From assembly GCF_014656295.1 (NCBI RefSeq), contig NZ_BNCD01000020.1, positions 82,123 to 146,122 of the forward strand: DNA of 64,000 bases. Direction: 5' to 3'. A program made the position numbers and the translations under genes. The notes under the pieces are model-generated. The model saw only the letters and a program-made list of their open reading frames with translations, did no database searches and was not told where the DNA came from. Shown here in pieces: positions 41,903-53,125 of the stretch. Each line of letters opens with the position of its first letter. The first letter of the stretch is position 1. The DNA is from Streptomyces sulfonofaciens. GTDB taxonomy: Bacteria; Actinomycetota; Actinomycetes; Streptomycetales; Streptomycetaceae.

Positions 41903-42071
41903 CCGGCGTGACGGTGGACCTCCTCGGCCATTGAGCGGGGCGGGCCGGAACCGGTCAGGATTCGAGAAGCGCGGACGCCCGGGCCGGACCTAGCGTGATC
42001 GTCATCAGGCCCACCTCTCAGCGGGCCCGTTCCACCAGCCCCGACCAGTCCCGACGACTTCAGGAGTGACC

Positions 42072-42428
42072 ATGACCGGCTCCGCCACCCAGGGCATCAG
42101 GACCGTGCTGCATCCCGTCTCCGACCTGGCGACGGCCAAGGAGGTGTACGCCGCGCTGCTGGGCGTGCCGCCCACGACGGACGAGTCCTACTACGTCGGC
42201 TTCGAGGCCGAGGGCCAGCACATCGGGCTCGTGCCGGGCGGTGGGGCGCAGGGCATGGCCTCGCCGGTGGCCTACTGGCACGTGCCGGACATCGAGGCGA
42301 AGCTCGCCGAGGTGACCGCCGCGGGTGCCACCGTGCGGGAGGCCGCGCACGATGTCGGCGGCGGCCGCCTGGTGGCCACCGTCGCCGACCCCGACGGCAA
42401 CGTCCTCGGGCTGCTCCAGGACCGATGA
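42072..42428 (+). CDS. VOC-superfamily (glyoxalase/bleomycin resistance) protein
   Basis: A 118-residue protein with the beta-alpha-beta-beta-beta pattern of the VOC fold. GIRTVLHPVSDLATAKEVYA starts it, SYYVGFEAEGQHIGLVPGG and AYWHVPDIEAKLAEVTAAGA follow, and VATVADPDGNVLGLLQD ends it. The terminal DPDGN with an acidic end is typical. Single VOC module; a homodimer is likely. ATG at 42072 follows CAGGAG. Confidence 0.87.
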   Translation: MTGSATQGIRTVLHPVSDLATAKEVYAALLGVPPTTDESYYVGFEAEGQHIGLVPGGGAQGMASPVAYWHVPDIEAKLAEVTAAGATVREAAHDVGGGRLVATVADPDGNVLGLLQDR

Positions 42429-42957
42429 GGGCCACCGCCCCCGCACCCACCGCCCACGCCCGCCTCCGCGCCCACGCCCACGCCTGCCCCCGCGCCCGGC
42501 CCAGCGCGCCCCGGACGCGGGAGCGGAGTGCCCGGCACACATGCCCGGTGACCGGTACGGCGCGCGCACCGCGGGCGGGGTGGGCGGGGCGGGCGGGCCC
42601 GTGAGCCATCCGCCCGGAAGCAGGCAGACCACCCGAACGAAACCGAACCACCGGAGCGAAGGCAGACCACGCCGCACGGGCACGAGCAGACCCGGAGCGA
42701 AGGCAGACCACGCCGCGCAGGCACGAGCAGACCCGGAACGCAGGCAGATCCGACGCCGCGCAACGCCAGCAGACCCGGAACGCGGGCAGACCACGCCGCG
42801 GAACGAAAGCAGCTCACCGGAGCGGAACCAGACCGCCAAGGCGAAGGCGGGGCCGGACGTACGCTCGAAGCCGGTCGGAGCGAGCCGGGCGACTCGGAGC
42901 GAGCCGGGGGACACCGACGGCGACCGCGGAGGCGGTCCCGCAGCAGAGGGAGACACG
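42429..42957. repeat. Long repetitive spacer with ~40-nt units
   Basis: From about 42625 to 42835 a unit of about 40 nt built from CCGGAGCGAAGGCAGACC, ACGCCGCGC and ACGAGCAGACCC recurs about five times with drift. The left part (42440-42540) is CGCCCACGC-rich. The far right contains the ribosome binding site of the next gene (GAGGGAGA). No gene seen. Confidence 0.75.
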
Positions 42958-45372
<2,415 letters not shown>

Positions 45373-45425
45373 GACCGCCGCCCGGTCACCGGTCACCGCG
45401 CCGGTGTCCGGTCACCGGTCGCCGG

Positions 45426-46013
45426 TCACCGTGCCGCTGTCCGGTGACCGGCGCCCGCGGCCCACTGGTCCGAGCCGCCCGTGAGGGCAGCGCGCTCGAT
45501 GCTGGCGGCGAACCGCGGGGTCTCGCGGCTGTTGTGGTCGCTGGAGGCGGACTGGCGGTCGCGTGCCGCCCGCTCGAACGGGATGCCGTGGTCCCGGAGG
45601 AAGGCGAGGAACGCGTCCGTGGGATGTGCGGTCACCGCGTTGGTGTACTCGCAGCGGTCCTCGCCCAGGGCCGTGACGCTCAGGTCCCAGACGACCTGCA
45701 CGCTGGTGCGGCCCTGCGGCGCGAAGACGTCCGAGTCGGACACCAGGCGGCAGTGGTGCGGCTCGGTGATCTCGCCGACGTAGTGCTGGACCATCAGTGC
45801 CGTGCCGATCATCTCCACGTTGATCGACATGGGCAGGCCCTCGTCACTGGTGTTGGCACCGGCGGCGATGTGGTCCGGCGGCGCGCACCGCCGGTACTCC
45901 GCGTCGGGCAGGTGGAACAGCCACTTCGCGAGGTCGACCTTCTCCAGCGGCGCGTTGAGCTGGGCGTGGAACACCGAGTCCGACAGGACGAGGTCGGCCT
46001 GGACGGTGGTCAT
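45426..46013 (-). CDS. SRPBCC-like small protein
   Basis: A 195-residue protein with strand/helix order suggesting a START/SRPBCC fold (DSVFHAQLNAPLEKVDLAKW; INVEMIGTALMVQHYVGEIT; VVWDLSVTALGEDRCEYTNA; FLAFLRDHGIPFERAARDRQ). A Ser/His-rich tail follows. GAGGAGGCGGAAG lies before the ATG at 46013. Such proteins bind hydrophobic ligands; none can be named. Head-to-tail with the LysR gene further right. Confidence 0.7.
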   Translation of the reverse strand: MTTVQADLVLSDSVFHAQLNAPLEKVDLAKWLFHLPDAEYRRCAPPDHIAAGANTSDEGLPMSINVEMIGTALMVQHYVGEITEPHHCRLVSDSDVFAPQGRTSVQVVWDLSVTALGEDRCEYTNAVTAHPTDAFLAFLRDHGIPFERAARDRQSASSDHNSRETPRFAASIERAALTGGSDQWAAGAGHRTAAR

Positions 46014-46274
46014 CTCGCTTCCGCCTCCTCCGCTGCTCGGGACGGTGTTCGACGGTTCGCGGCGGCTCGGAGCGACTCGCTACGGCCCGACGACCTCCGA
46101 CGACCTCCGACGGCTGGCGACGGCTCCGAGCGACCCCTGTATTCGAGTGTACGTTCGGGCACATCCCGTCCGTCCGGCCCCGAATTCCCGAACCACTGGC
46201 GGAGACGGAGACGGAGACGGAACCGGCCCCCTGGTGGCCCCAGGCGACCCGGTGGCTCAGGTGGCTCAGGTGGC

Positions 46275-47138
46275 TCAGGCGTAGCAGTCCGCGGCCAGTT
46301 CGGCGAACTCGGCGATGAGGTCGGAGCCGCGGCCCGCGGCCCAGGCCAGGTGGACGTGGCCCGGGCCGATGTCCTCGATGGGGATGTGCACGATGTCGGG
46401 CCGCGTGTAGAAGGCCGCGGTGGACAGGGGCAGCACGATGAGGCCCTCGTCGGCGGCCACGTACTCCAGTTTCTCCTCGACGGAGTCGAGGACGGGCCGG
46501 GGCCGGCGCGGCGGGTCGTCCGGGTGCGCGGGCAGGTCGCGCCACTCGGGCACGGCGTCGGGGTCCTGGAGCAGGCGCTCCCTGCCGAGGTCGGCGATGG
46601 CGACGGACGCCTTGCCCGCCAGCCGGTGCCCGGCCGGCACCACGGCCACCCGCGGCTCGCTGAAGAGCGGCCGGAGCTGGAGTCCGCGCTGGTCGACGGG
46701 CGTGCGCACGAAGCAGACGTCGACCCGGCCGTCGAGCACGATCCGCGCCTGGTCGCGGTAGGAGGTGCGGACGACGTCCACGGCCAGGTCCGGATGGCGC
46801 CCGGACAGTGCCCGTACCGCGTCCGTGACGGTGATGCCCGGCATGAAGCCCACCGCGAACCGCGGCCGGTCGAGGCCGGCGCGCTGCACCCGGCGCAGCA
46901 GCGCCCCCGCCGCGGCGAGCAGGGGCGGCGCGTCGTCCAGGAGCTGGCGGCCCGCGGGGGTCAGCTCGGTGGAGCGCCGGTCGCGCCGGAAGAGCCTGGC
47001 GTGCAGTTCGGTCTCCAGCGCGCTGATCTGCCGGGACAGCACCGGCTGGGCGATGTGCAGACGGGCCGCGGCGCGACCGAAGTGGAGTTCCTCGGCCACG
47101 GCGACGAAGTACCGCAACTTCCTCAGGTCGATGTCCAT
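46275..47138 (-). CDS. LysR-family transcriptional regulator
   Basis: A 287-residue protein. The N-terminal winged helix-turn-helix is RKLRYFVAVAEELHFGRAAA with LHIAQPVLSRQISALETEL. The effector domain from about residue 90 includes RFAVGFMPGITVTDAVRAL and VVRTSYRDQARIVLDGRVDV. Divergent from the SDR gene with 241 nt between the starts, the classic arrangement in which a LysR protein activates its neighbour. ATG at 47138 gives MDIDLRKLRYF. Confidence 0.93.
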   Translation of the reverse strand: MDIDLRKLRYFVAVAEELHFGRAAARLHIAQPVLSRQISALETELHARLFRRDRRSTELTPAGRQLLDDAPPLLAAAGALLRRVQRAGLDRPRFAVGFMPGITVTDAVRALSGRHPDLAVDVVRTSYRDQARIVLDGRVDVCFVRTPVDQRGLQLRPLFSEPRVAVVPAGHRLAGKASVAIADLGRERLLQDPDAVPEWRDLPAHPDDPPRRPRPVLDSVEEKLEYVAADEGLIVLPLSTAAFYTRPDIVHIPIEDIGPGHVHLAWAAGRGSDLIAEFAELAADCYA

Positions 47139-47379
47139 CGCCGGCTCCCTGTCCTGCCCGTCGGGCCCTGGCCGCGGCACCGCACCGGTGCTCCGCCGGC
47201 CGATGCTCCCAGGGTATGACGGCGGACGGAACAGGCCCCCGGCGGGCCCCCGGCGGGCCTCCGGCGGTGGCGGCGGGGCTGTGGCGCCGAGCGGTGGCGG
47301 CGGGCGGTCGGCCCTAGAGTCGTTCCAGGGACGGACGGCGGGGGGCGTCCGCACCGCCGTACGGGCGAAAGGTCTGGAC

Positions 47380-48108
47380 ATGACTCTCATGCCCCTCACC
47401 GATCAGCGCGTGGTCGTGCTCGGCGGCACGTCCGGCATCGGCCTGGCGACCGGGCTCCAGGCGGCCGGGCTGGGCGCGCGGATCGTCGTGGTCTCCCGCA
47501 GCGCGGCCCGGGTGCGCGCGGCGCTGGAGGCGCTGCCGGAGGGCTGCACCGGCGGGACGGCCGACCTGGACGACGACGCCCAGGTCAGCGCCCTCTTCGA
47601 GCGCATCGGCCCGTTCGACCATCTGGTGTACACCGCGGGCGAGCCGCTGAGGATGATGCCGATCGACCAGATGGACGTGGCGGCGGCCCGGGACTTCTTC
47701 GGCCTGCGGTACTTCGGTGCGCTGCGGGCCCTCGGCGCGGCGCGGCCGTATCTGCGCGCCACCGGCTCGGTGGTGCTGACCAGCGGCACGGCGGCCGAGC
47801 GTGCCGGGCCCGGCTGGGTGGTCGGCGCGAGCGTGTGCGGCGCGGTCGAGTCGATGGTGCGGACGGCGGCCGTGGAGCTGGCGCCGATCCGGGTGAACGC
47901 GGTGCGCCCCGGGGTGGTGCGCTCACCCGTCTGGGCGCGGCTGCCGGAGGCCGAGCGCGAGGGCATGTACCGGCAGATCGCGGAGGCGAACCCGCTGGGC
48001 CGGGTCGGCGAGGTGGAGGACGTCGCGGAGGCGTACGTGTACCTGCTGCGGCAGGGCTACACGACGGGCACGGTCCTGACGGTGGACGGCGGATCGCTGC
48101 TGGCGTGA
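47380..48108 (+). CDS. Short-chain dehydrogenase/reductase family protein lacking the usual catalytic Tyr/Lys
   Basis: A 242-residue Rossmann-fold SDR: cofactor motif VLGGTSGIGLATGLQ, NADP-type RSAARV after strand 2, and the NNAG-equivalent VYTAGEPL. The C-terminal VNAVRPGVVRSPVW and GTVLTVDGGSLL are standard. The active-site segment reads VVLTSGTAAERAGPGWVVGA then SVCGAVESMV. The Tyr and Lys of YxxxK are replaced by small or hydrophobic residues while the Ser may be kept. It may be a non-classical reductase or a binding protein. ATG at 47380 lies opposite the LysR gene. Confidence 0.88.
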   Translation: MTLMPLTDQRVVVLGGTSGIGLATGLQAAGLGARIVVVSRSAARVRAALEALPEGCTGGTADLDDDAQVSALFERIGPFDHLVYTAGEPLRMMPIDQMDVAAARDFFGLRYFGALRALGAARPYLRATGSVVLTSGTAAERAGPGWVVGASVCGAVESMVRTAAVELAPIRVNAVRPGVVRSPVWARLPEAEREGMYRQIAEANPLGRVGEVEDVAEAYVYLLRQGYTTGTVLTVDGGSLLA

Positions 48109-48340
48109 ACGGGACCACCGCGGCCCCGCACCGGCCACCGCGGCCCCGCACCGGCCACCGCGGACCCCGCACCGACCACCCGGGCCCACCACCGCGGGCC
48201 CACCATCCGGGCCCCGCACCCGCCACCGCAGGCTCCCGCACCGGCCGCGCAGGCCCGCACCCGCCACCGCAGCACCGACCACCGCGGACCCCGCACCGCC
48301 CGCCCGCGGTCCCCGCACCGGCGTTGTCGGCGGCCCGGGA
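48109..48340. repeat. GC-rich repeats between the SDR and methyltransferase genes
   Basis: CACCGCGGCCCCGCACCGGC-type units of about 20 nt repeat roughly ten times with changes. TAGTCT at 48341-48346, 8 nt before the next ATG and without a ribosome binding site, suggests a leaderless promoter for the methyltransferase. Confidence 0.7.
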
Positions 48341-48354
48341 TAGTCTCCCGCCCC

Positions 48355-49032
48355 ATGACCGAGACGACGCCCCGTCCGCACCTCGACCAGCACACCTACC
48401 TGCACGCCACCCGGGCGGCCTACGACACCGTGGCCGTCGACTACGCGCGCCTGGTGCGGCCCAGGTTCGCGGCGCTGCCGCTGGACCGCGCCATGCTGGG
48501 CGCGTTCGCCGAGCTGGCGCGGGCCGCGGACGCGGGCCCGGTCGGCGACCTGGGCTGCGGCCCCGGCCACGTCACCGATCACCTGCGCTCCCTCGGGGTG
48601 GACGCCTTCGGGGTGGACCTGTCGCCCGGGATGGTGGCGGTGGCCCGCTCGTCGTTCCCCGAGCTGCGGTTCGACGTGGGCTCGATGACCGCGCTCGACC
48701 TGCCGGACGGCTCGCTCGGCGGGGTCGTCGCCTGGTACTCGACCGTGCACACCCCGCCGGAGGTGCTGCCGACGGTCCTCGCCGAGTTCCGGCGGGTGCT
48801 CGCGCCGGGCGCGCCGTTCCTGTGCGCCTTCAAGGCCGGCGACCGGCTGCGCCACCTGGACCACGCCTACGGCCACGACCTCTCCCTGGACGTCTACTGG
48901 ACGCCGCCGGAGCGGATGGAGGACCTGGTCACCGGGGCGGGCCTGACGATCGAGGCGAGGCTGCTGCGCGAGCCGGACGCGCAGGAGCGGCCGGCGCAGG
49001 GGCCCCAGGGTTACCTGCTGGCACGGCGGTGA
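48355..49032 (+). CDS. Class I SAM-dependent methyltransferase
   Basis: A 225-residue protein. After YDTVAVDYARLVR (helical cap) comes motif I VGDLGCGPGHVTDHLRSLGV. Motif II is AFGVDLSPGMVAVAR, motif III is VVAWYSTVHTPPEVLPTVLA, then EFRRVLAPGAPFL. It matches UbiE/COQ5-like small-molecule methyltransferases. No ribosome binding site precedes ATG 48355; the promoter looks leaderless. Substrate unknown. Confidence 0.9.
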   Translation: MTETTPRPHLDQHTYLHATRAAYDTVAVDYARLVRPRFAALPLDRAMLGAFAELARAADAGPVGDLGCGPGHVTDHLRSLGVDAFGVDLSPGMVAVARSSFPELRFDVGSMTALDLPDGSLGGVVAWYSTVHTPPEVLPTVLAEFRRVLAPGAPFLCAFKAGDRLRHLDHAYGHDLSLDVYWTPPERMEDLVTGAGLTIEARLLREPDAQERPAQGPQGYLLARR

Positions 49033-49178
49033 GGGCGGCCCGCCGCCCGGCCTGAGCACGGCCCGCCACCCGCTCCGGGCACGGCCCGTCAGCGCTCCGA
49101 GAGAGTCCCGCCGCCCGCTCCGGGCATGGCCCGTCAGCGCTCCGAGCGCGGTCCGTCACCCGCTCCGGGCGCGGCCCG

Positions 49179-51554
49179 TCACTCCGTCTGGAGGCCCTCG
49201 GGGCGCATCAGCCGGAAGAGCGGCGGCAGGGTGCACAGGGTGATGACGAGGACGGACAGGGCCCCGGTGGCCGCGAAGGGGACGAACGCGGACCACTGCT
49301 GCACGGGTTTCGCGACCACGCGCAGGACGAGCACGCCGAGGCCGAGGCCCCCGGCCGTGGCCAGTGCGGTGCCGAGGACGACGGGCAGCCCGGTCTGCCA
49401 CAGCACCGACAGGGCCAGGGTCCGCCGCCGGGTGCCGAAGGCCACGAGCACCGACAGCATGCGCCTGCGCGCGCGGAGCTGTTCGACCGCCGAGACGAGC
49501 ATGCTGGCGGCGATGACGGCGAGCGTGGCCACGCTCGCGATGAGGATGCCGGTCTTGACGCTGGTGTACTGCTTGTCCCGGTCCTCCTTGAGCAGGGTGA
49601 CGATCCGGGCGGCGGGATCGGTCCGCGCCACGGTGTTGCGGGCGTACTCGGCGGCGTCGGCCACCCGGCTGTCCGTGGTGATGGAGACCGACGTGTCGGC
49701 CGCCGGCAGCCCCTTGGGGTCCAGGGCGCCCGGCGTGGCCAGGACGCCGTGGTGGTACTCGCCCATCGGATCGGGGTGGGACGTCACCCGCGGGACGGAG
49801 GCCGGCAGCCGCCAGAGCCGGGGGTGTGCCCCGGAGTCGGGGCCGGCCCCCAGTGCCAGTTGCCCGCCGGGCACGGCCGTGGCGGTGACCTGGCGGTTCA
49901 CGGCACTGTGGCCCGGCGCCCTGGCGACGAAGGTGTCGCCGTCGTGGCAGGAGGGCAGGGCGGCGAGTTCGCGCAGGGTGGCGCAGTCCGCGACCGTCAG
50001 GCTGGTCAGGGCGGGCATGCCGGCGGCGGCATCCGACCTGCTGACGTACGTCTCCGTCAGGCCGAGGACGCCGGTGACGCCCTTGGTGTGCTCCAGACCG
50101 GTGCTGAGCCGCCGGACGAGCCGCTGGTCGGCGTAGGGCAGGTAGACCGTCATGTCGGCGTGCCTGGCGTGCGATCCCGGCGATCCGGACAGGTGGCGGA
50201 ACTGCTCCTGCATGCCGCCCAGGGCCATCTGGAGGGCGATGGCACCGGCCACGGCGACGGTGACGCCGGTGAGCGGCCGGGTCACGAAGCCGCTGTCGAG
50301 CTGGAGCCGGCGGACGGCGAGCTGCCAGGAGACCGGGCCCGCGCCCAGCCGGGCGACGACGACCTCGACCAGCCAGGGCAGCAGCCCGGTGAGGCCGATC
50401 AGGATGCAGGCGGCCCCGAAGGCGACGGGCAGGGGGCTCATGGAGGAGTCCTTGGGGCTGACGGTGTGCACCGCGAGCAGCAGGACTGTTCCGACGATCG
50501 GCATGACCAGCCGCCAGGCCAGCCGCCTGCTGCGGGTCCCGGCCAGCCGTGCGACGCTCAGCGGCTCCGCCGTGACCGAGCGCAGCGCGATCTGGGTGGC
50601 GAGGACGGCGGCCGCGGGCACGGCCAGCAGGGTCGCCACGGCGAGTCCCGGCACGGGGGCCACGTCGGAGGGGAAGGCGCTCACGCCCCACAGCCGGAAC
50701 GCGCCCGCGTACACGCGCAGCGCCGCGAAGAGGACGGCGCCGACCGCGAGCCCGCAGACGGCCGCGACCAGCGACTCGCCGGACGCGATGCGCCGCACCC
50801 CGCGGGCGTCCACGCCCAGCAGCCGCAGTGCCGCAAGGCGCCGGTCCTGGCGGTCGCCGCCGAAGCGGACGGCGGTCGCGATGAAGATGATCACGGGCAC
50901 CAGCAGGACCACGCACACCAGGGTGATCAGGACGAGGAACATCGGGTTGAGCGGTTCCTCGGCCGCGGTGTGCCCGTAGCCGTCCGACCGCAGGGCGCCG
51001 CGGTCCGGGGAGAGGGACGAACTCCCCGCGTAGTAGAGCAGTTCGCCGGGCTGCGCCAGCCCGGCCTGGGTCACGGTGCCGACGTCCCGGTAGCCGATGC
51101 GGTCCCTCAGGAGGGCGCCCGCGGCGGAGTGCAGGAGGTCGCGCAGCGCCGGGGAGACGATCATCTCGCCGGGCCCCGGGATGCTCCGCACGCCGGGAGG
51201 GGGCGGCGCCTGCGCCCCGTCCGGCTGGATCAGCTCGCCGCTGACGGTGTCGCCGCGGAAGACGGTGGAGGTGTCCAGGTGCAGGAAGCTGTGGTGGCTT
51301 CGGCTCGCGGGCACCTCGGACGAGGCGTTGGACGCCTGGCGCGCCTCTTCGCGGGCGGTCCGGGCGTCGAGGAGGGAGGGGACCGACGCGGCGCACAGCA
51401 TCAGGAGGACGCCGAGTCCCACCCCGAAGGCCGTGAGCAGGGTGCGGGTCCATCCCTCACGTCCGCCCGTGCGGGCGAGACGGACGCCGAAGACGAGGTC
51501 GCGCAGCCAGGTGCGGGGGCCCGGCACGGGCCGGGTACGGCTTCGGCTTGTCAT
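49179..51554 (-). CDS. FtsX-like ABC permease without an adjacent ATPase
   Basis: A 791-residue permease with two FtsX-type modules. One N-terminal helix (LLTAFGVGLGVLLMLCAASV) is followed by a large extracellular part and three helices (FLVLITLVCVVLLVPVIIFI; LVAAVCGLAVGAVLFAALRV; VPGLAVATLLAVPAAAVLAT). A central pair follows, then a second extracellular domain and three C-terminal helices (TGILIASVATLAVIAASMLV; LPVVLGTALATAGGLGLGVL; PFAATGALSVLVITLCTLPP). MacB/FtsX-type permeases move substrates across the envelope and need a cytoplasmic ATPase, which is normally encoded next door but is not here. ATG at 51554. A dyad operator lies upstream. Confidence 0.87.
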   Translation of the reverse strand: MTSRSRTRPVPGPRTWLRDLVFGVRLARTGGREGWTRTLLTAFGVGLGVLLMLCAASVPSLLDARTAREEARQASNASSEVPASRSHHSFLHLDTSTVFRGDTVSGELIQPDGAQAPPPPGVRSIPGPGEMIVSPALRDLLHSAAGALLRDRIGYRDVGTVTQAGLAQPGELLYYAGSSSLSPDRGALRSDGYGHTAAEEPLNPMFLVLITLVCVVLLVPVIIFIATAVRFGGDRQDRRLAALRLLGVDARGVRRIASGESLVAAVCGLAVGAVLFAALRVYAGAFRLWGVSAFPSDVAPVPGLAVATLLAVPAAAVLATQIALRSVTAEPLSVARLAGTRSRRLAWRLVMPIVGTVLLLAVHTVSPKDSSMSPLPVAFGAACILIGLTGLLPWLVEVVVARLGAGPVSWQLAVRRLQLDSGFVTRPLTGVTVAVAGAIALQMALGGMQEQFRHLSGSPGSHARHADMTVYLPYADQRLVRRLSTGLEHTKGVTGVLGLTETYVSRSDAAAGMPALTSLTVADCATLRELAALPSCHDGDTFVARAPGHSAVNRQVTATAVPGGQLALGAGPDSGAHPRLWRLPASVPRVTSHPDPMGEYHHGVLATPGALDPKGLPAADTSVSITTDSRVADAAEYARNTVARTDPAARIVTLLKEDRDKQYTSVKTGILIASVATLAVIAASMLVSAVEQLRARRRMLSVLVAFGTRRRTLALSVLWQTGLPVVLGTALATAGGLGLGVLVLRVVAKPVQQWSAFVPFAATGALSVLVITLCTLPPLFRLMRPEGLQTE

Positions 51555-51618
51555 GACGGGACCCCGGTTCTCGTCGCGTGGGCGGCACTGGACGGTGGCG
51601 GGTGACCCGCCCCCGTTT

Positions 51619-51639
51619 ACTATACACACAGTGCATAGT
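51619..51639 (-). promoter_or_regulatory. Dyad operator upstream of the FtsX-like permease
   Basis: ACTATACAC - ACA - GTGCATAGT: 9-nt arms with one mismatch, about 65 nt upstream of the permease ATG and overlapping a TATA-like patch. The ATACAC/GTGTAT-type half sites resemble PadR or GntR/YtrA operators that often control FtsX-type transporters. No such regulator gene is adjacent. Confidence 0.6.
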
Positions 51640-51720
51640 GGGTGATTGTGCGGCGATTTGCCCCCTTACGCAGACGACCGGCCCGGGGCGGGCGCCCCGG
51701 GCCGGTCGGTGGTGCCGGTG

Positions 51721-52068
51721 TCAGATCGCGGCGGACGCCGCGGCGCTGACGAACGCCGCGAAGGCGGCGGGTGTGACGGTGAGGGTGCCTCTGGCCGGGC
51801 TCTTCGAGTCACGTATGGCTACGTGCGCGGTGAGGTCGGCGTATTCGAGGCAGTCACCGCCGCTCGGTCCGCTGTGCGACGACTTGAGCCAGTGGGCGCC
51901 GTCGAGCGGAGCGCACTCGACGCAGTCGCCACCCGTGCTTCCGCTGTACGACGACTTGCGCCAGTGGGCTCCGTCGAGCGGTGCACACTCGACGCAATCA
52001 CCGCCGTTCGTCCCGCTGTACGACGACCTGCGCCAAGGCGCGCTCGTCAGGTCACGGCTTGTCCCCAT
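51721..52068 (-). CDS. Protein with three DUF397 motifs in tandem
   Basis: A 115-residue protein. The DUF397 core W-(R/L)-(R/K)-S-S-(Y/H)-S-G-x-x-G-G-D-C is present three times: WRRSSYSGTNGGDCVE, WRKSSYSGSTGGDCVE and WLKSSHSGPSGGDCLE, at a spacing of 24 residues. Only the last is followed by the complete C-terminal half (VAIRDSKSPARGTLTV, FAAFV). Standard DUF397 proteins are about 60 residues with one motif. They act as small partners or antagonists of Scr1-type XRE regulators, such as the one encoded just upstream with a 17-nt overlap. ATG at 52068. Confidence 0.9.
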   Translation of the reverse strand: MGTSRDLTSAPWRRSSYSGTNGGDCVECAPLDGAHWRKSSYSGSTGGDCVECAPLDGAHWLKSSHSGPSGGDCLEYADLTAHVAIRDSKSPARGTLTVTPAAFAAFVSAAASAAI

Positions 52069-52876
52069 AGCGTTCCTCCATCACGCGGGAGATCAGTGCC
52101 GCCGAGTCCTCTTCCGAGAGGGCCGCGGCCTGAAGTCGAGCGTAACCGACCGAACGCTCCTTGATTACTTTCGGATTGGCCGTCATACAGCCGGAGTCGT
52201 AGTTCTCCATGTACAGGAGATCGGGTTCTTCGTCGAAGCGAAGAAGGTTGAATGAGCCCATCAACGCCGCGTGCTGCCCAGCCGAGAACGGAAGCACCTG
52301 AATGTGTACCCACGGGTTCTTCTCGTAACTCAACAGGCGAGCCAGTTGGTTACGCATGGCGGCTTGCCCACCGACTTCCCTGAGGAGAACCGCCTCGTCG
52401 AGTACGACCCAGACCGCGGGCGGGTGCTCTCGCATGAGAATGCGCTGTCGTTCGAGTCGCGCAGCGGCCAACTCATCGGCAGTGTCCGGGTTATGTACGG
52501 CCAGTACCGCCCTTGCGTAGTCCGCTGTCTGAAGTAGCCCGTACGCCACCTGCGTCTGGTAGGTGGAGATATAGGTCGCCTTCACCTCCATGTTGGCGTA
52601 CGGCTGGAACCACGACGGCAACTGGCTCCGTAACACCAGGCCCAGCAGCCGGCACATCGCACCGTCCGTCTTCAGGGCGGCGTCGACCTGTTGGGAGAAC
52701 GGCCGGGTCGGGACCTTGCTCGCCGTTTCGATCTGGCCGATGAGCGACGCCGTGCAGAAGATCAAATCGCCCAGTTGCTTCTGGTTGAGGCCCGCCGCCT
52801 CTCTGAGGCGGCGCAACTCCGCCCCGTAGTAGTCGAGCGGAGAAGCACTGGGATCGAGTGTCCGGATATTGACCAT
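52052..52876 (-). CDS. Scr1-family XRE transcriptional regulator
   Basis: A 274-residue protein. The helix-turn-helix is at residues 15-70 (LDYYGAELRRLREAAGLNQK, LGDLIFCTASLIGQIETASK). A large C-terminal DUF5753 domain follows (SYWFQPY-like PSWFQPYANMEVKATYISTY, YGLLQTADYARAVL, RQRILMREHPPAVWVVLDEA, VHIQVLPFSAGQHAALMGSF). These regulators form pairs with DUF397 proteins and affect differentiation and antibiotic production in streptomycetes. ATG at 52876 is preceded by GGGGGTGACC. Overlaps the DUF397 gene. Confidence 0.92.
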   Translation of the reverse strand: MVNIRTLDPSASPLDYYGAELRRLREAAGLNQKQLGDLIFCTASLIGQIETASKVPTRPFSQQVDAALKTDGAMCRLLGLVLRSQLPSWFQPYANMEVKATYISTYQTQVAYGLLQTADYARAVLAVHNPDTADELAAARLERQRILMREHPPAVWVVLDEAVLLREVGGQAAMRNQLARLLSYEKNPWVHIQVLPFSAGQHAALMGSFNLLRFDEEPDLLYMENYDSGCMTANPKVIKERSVGYARLQAAALSEEDSAALISRVMEERYGDKP

Positions 52877-53125
52877 GGGAAGGTCACCCCCAACGTCACG
52901 CCCGCAGGCGTCGAATTCGGCTGGTGGCCGAGCGTAGTTGAGGAAGTGCACTCTTGTGTGGTGAATGAGCCGCCTAATCCATCGAATTGAGGAATTACCT
53001 TGATATAAGGGGAAAGCTTCACGACCCGTGGCACCCTTGGCCACCGCAAGGCTCTCCCGTCCCCGGGGAGCCCGGCGTGACGCAGCACACGGGAACCCGC
53101 GGCGGCCCGCGGAGAGGTAACGGAT

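Noticed and set aside
48109..48340. Possible protein with Pro/His/Arg repeats
   Set aside because: Open in several frames only because of the 20-nt GC-rich repeat.
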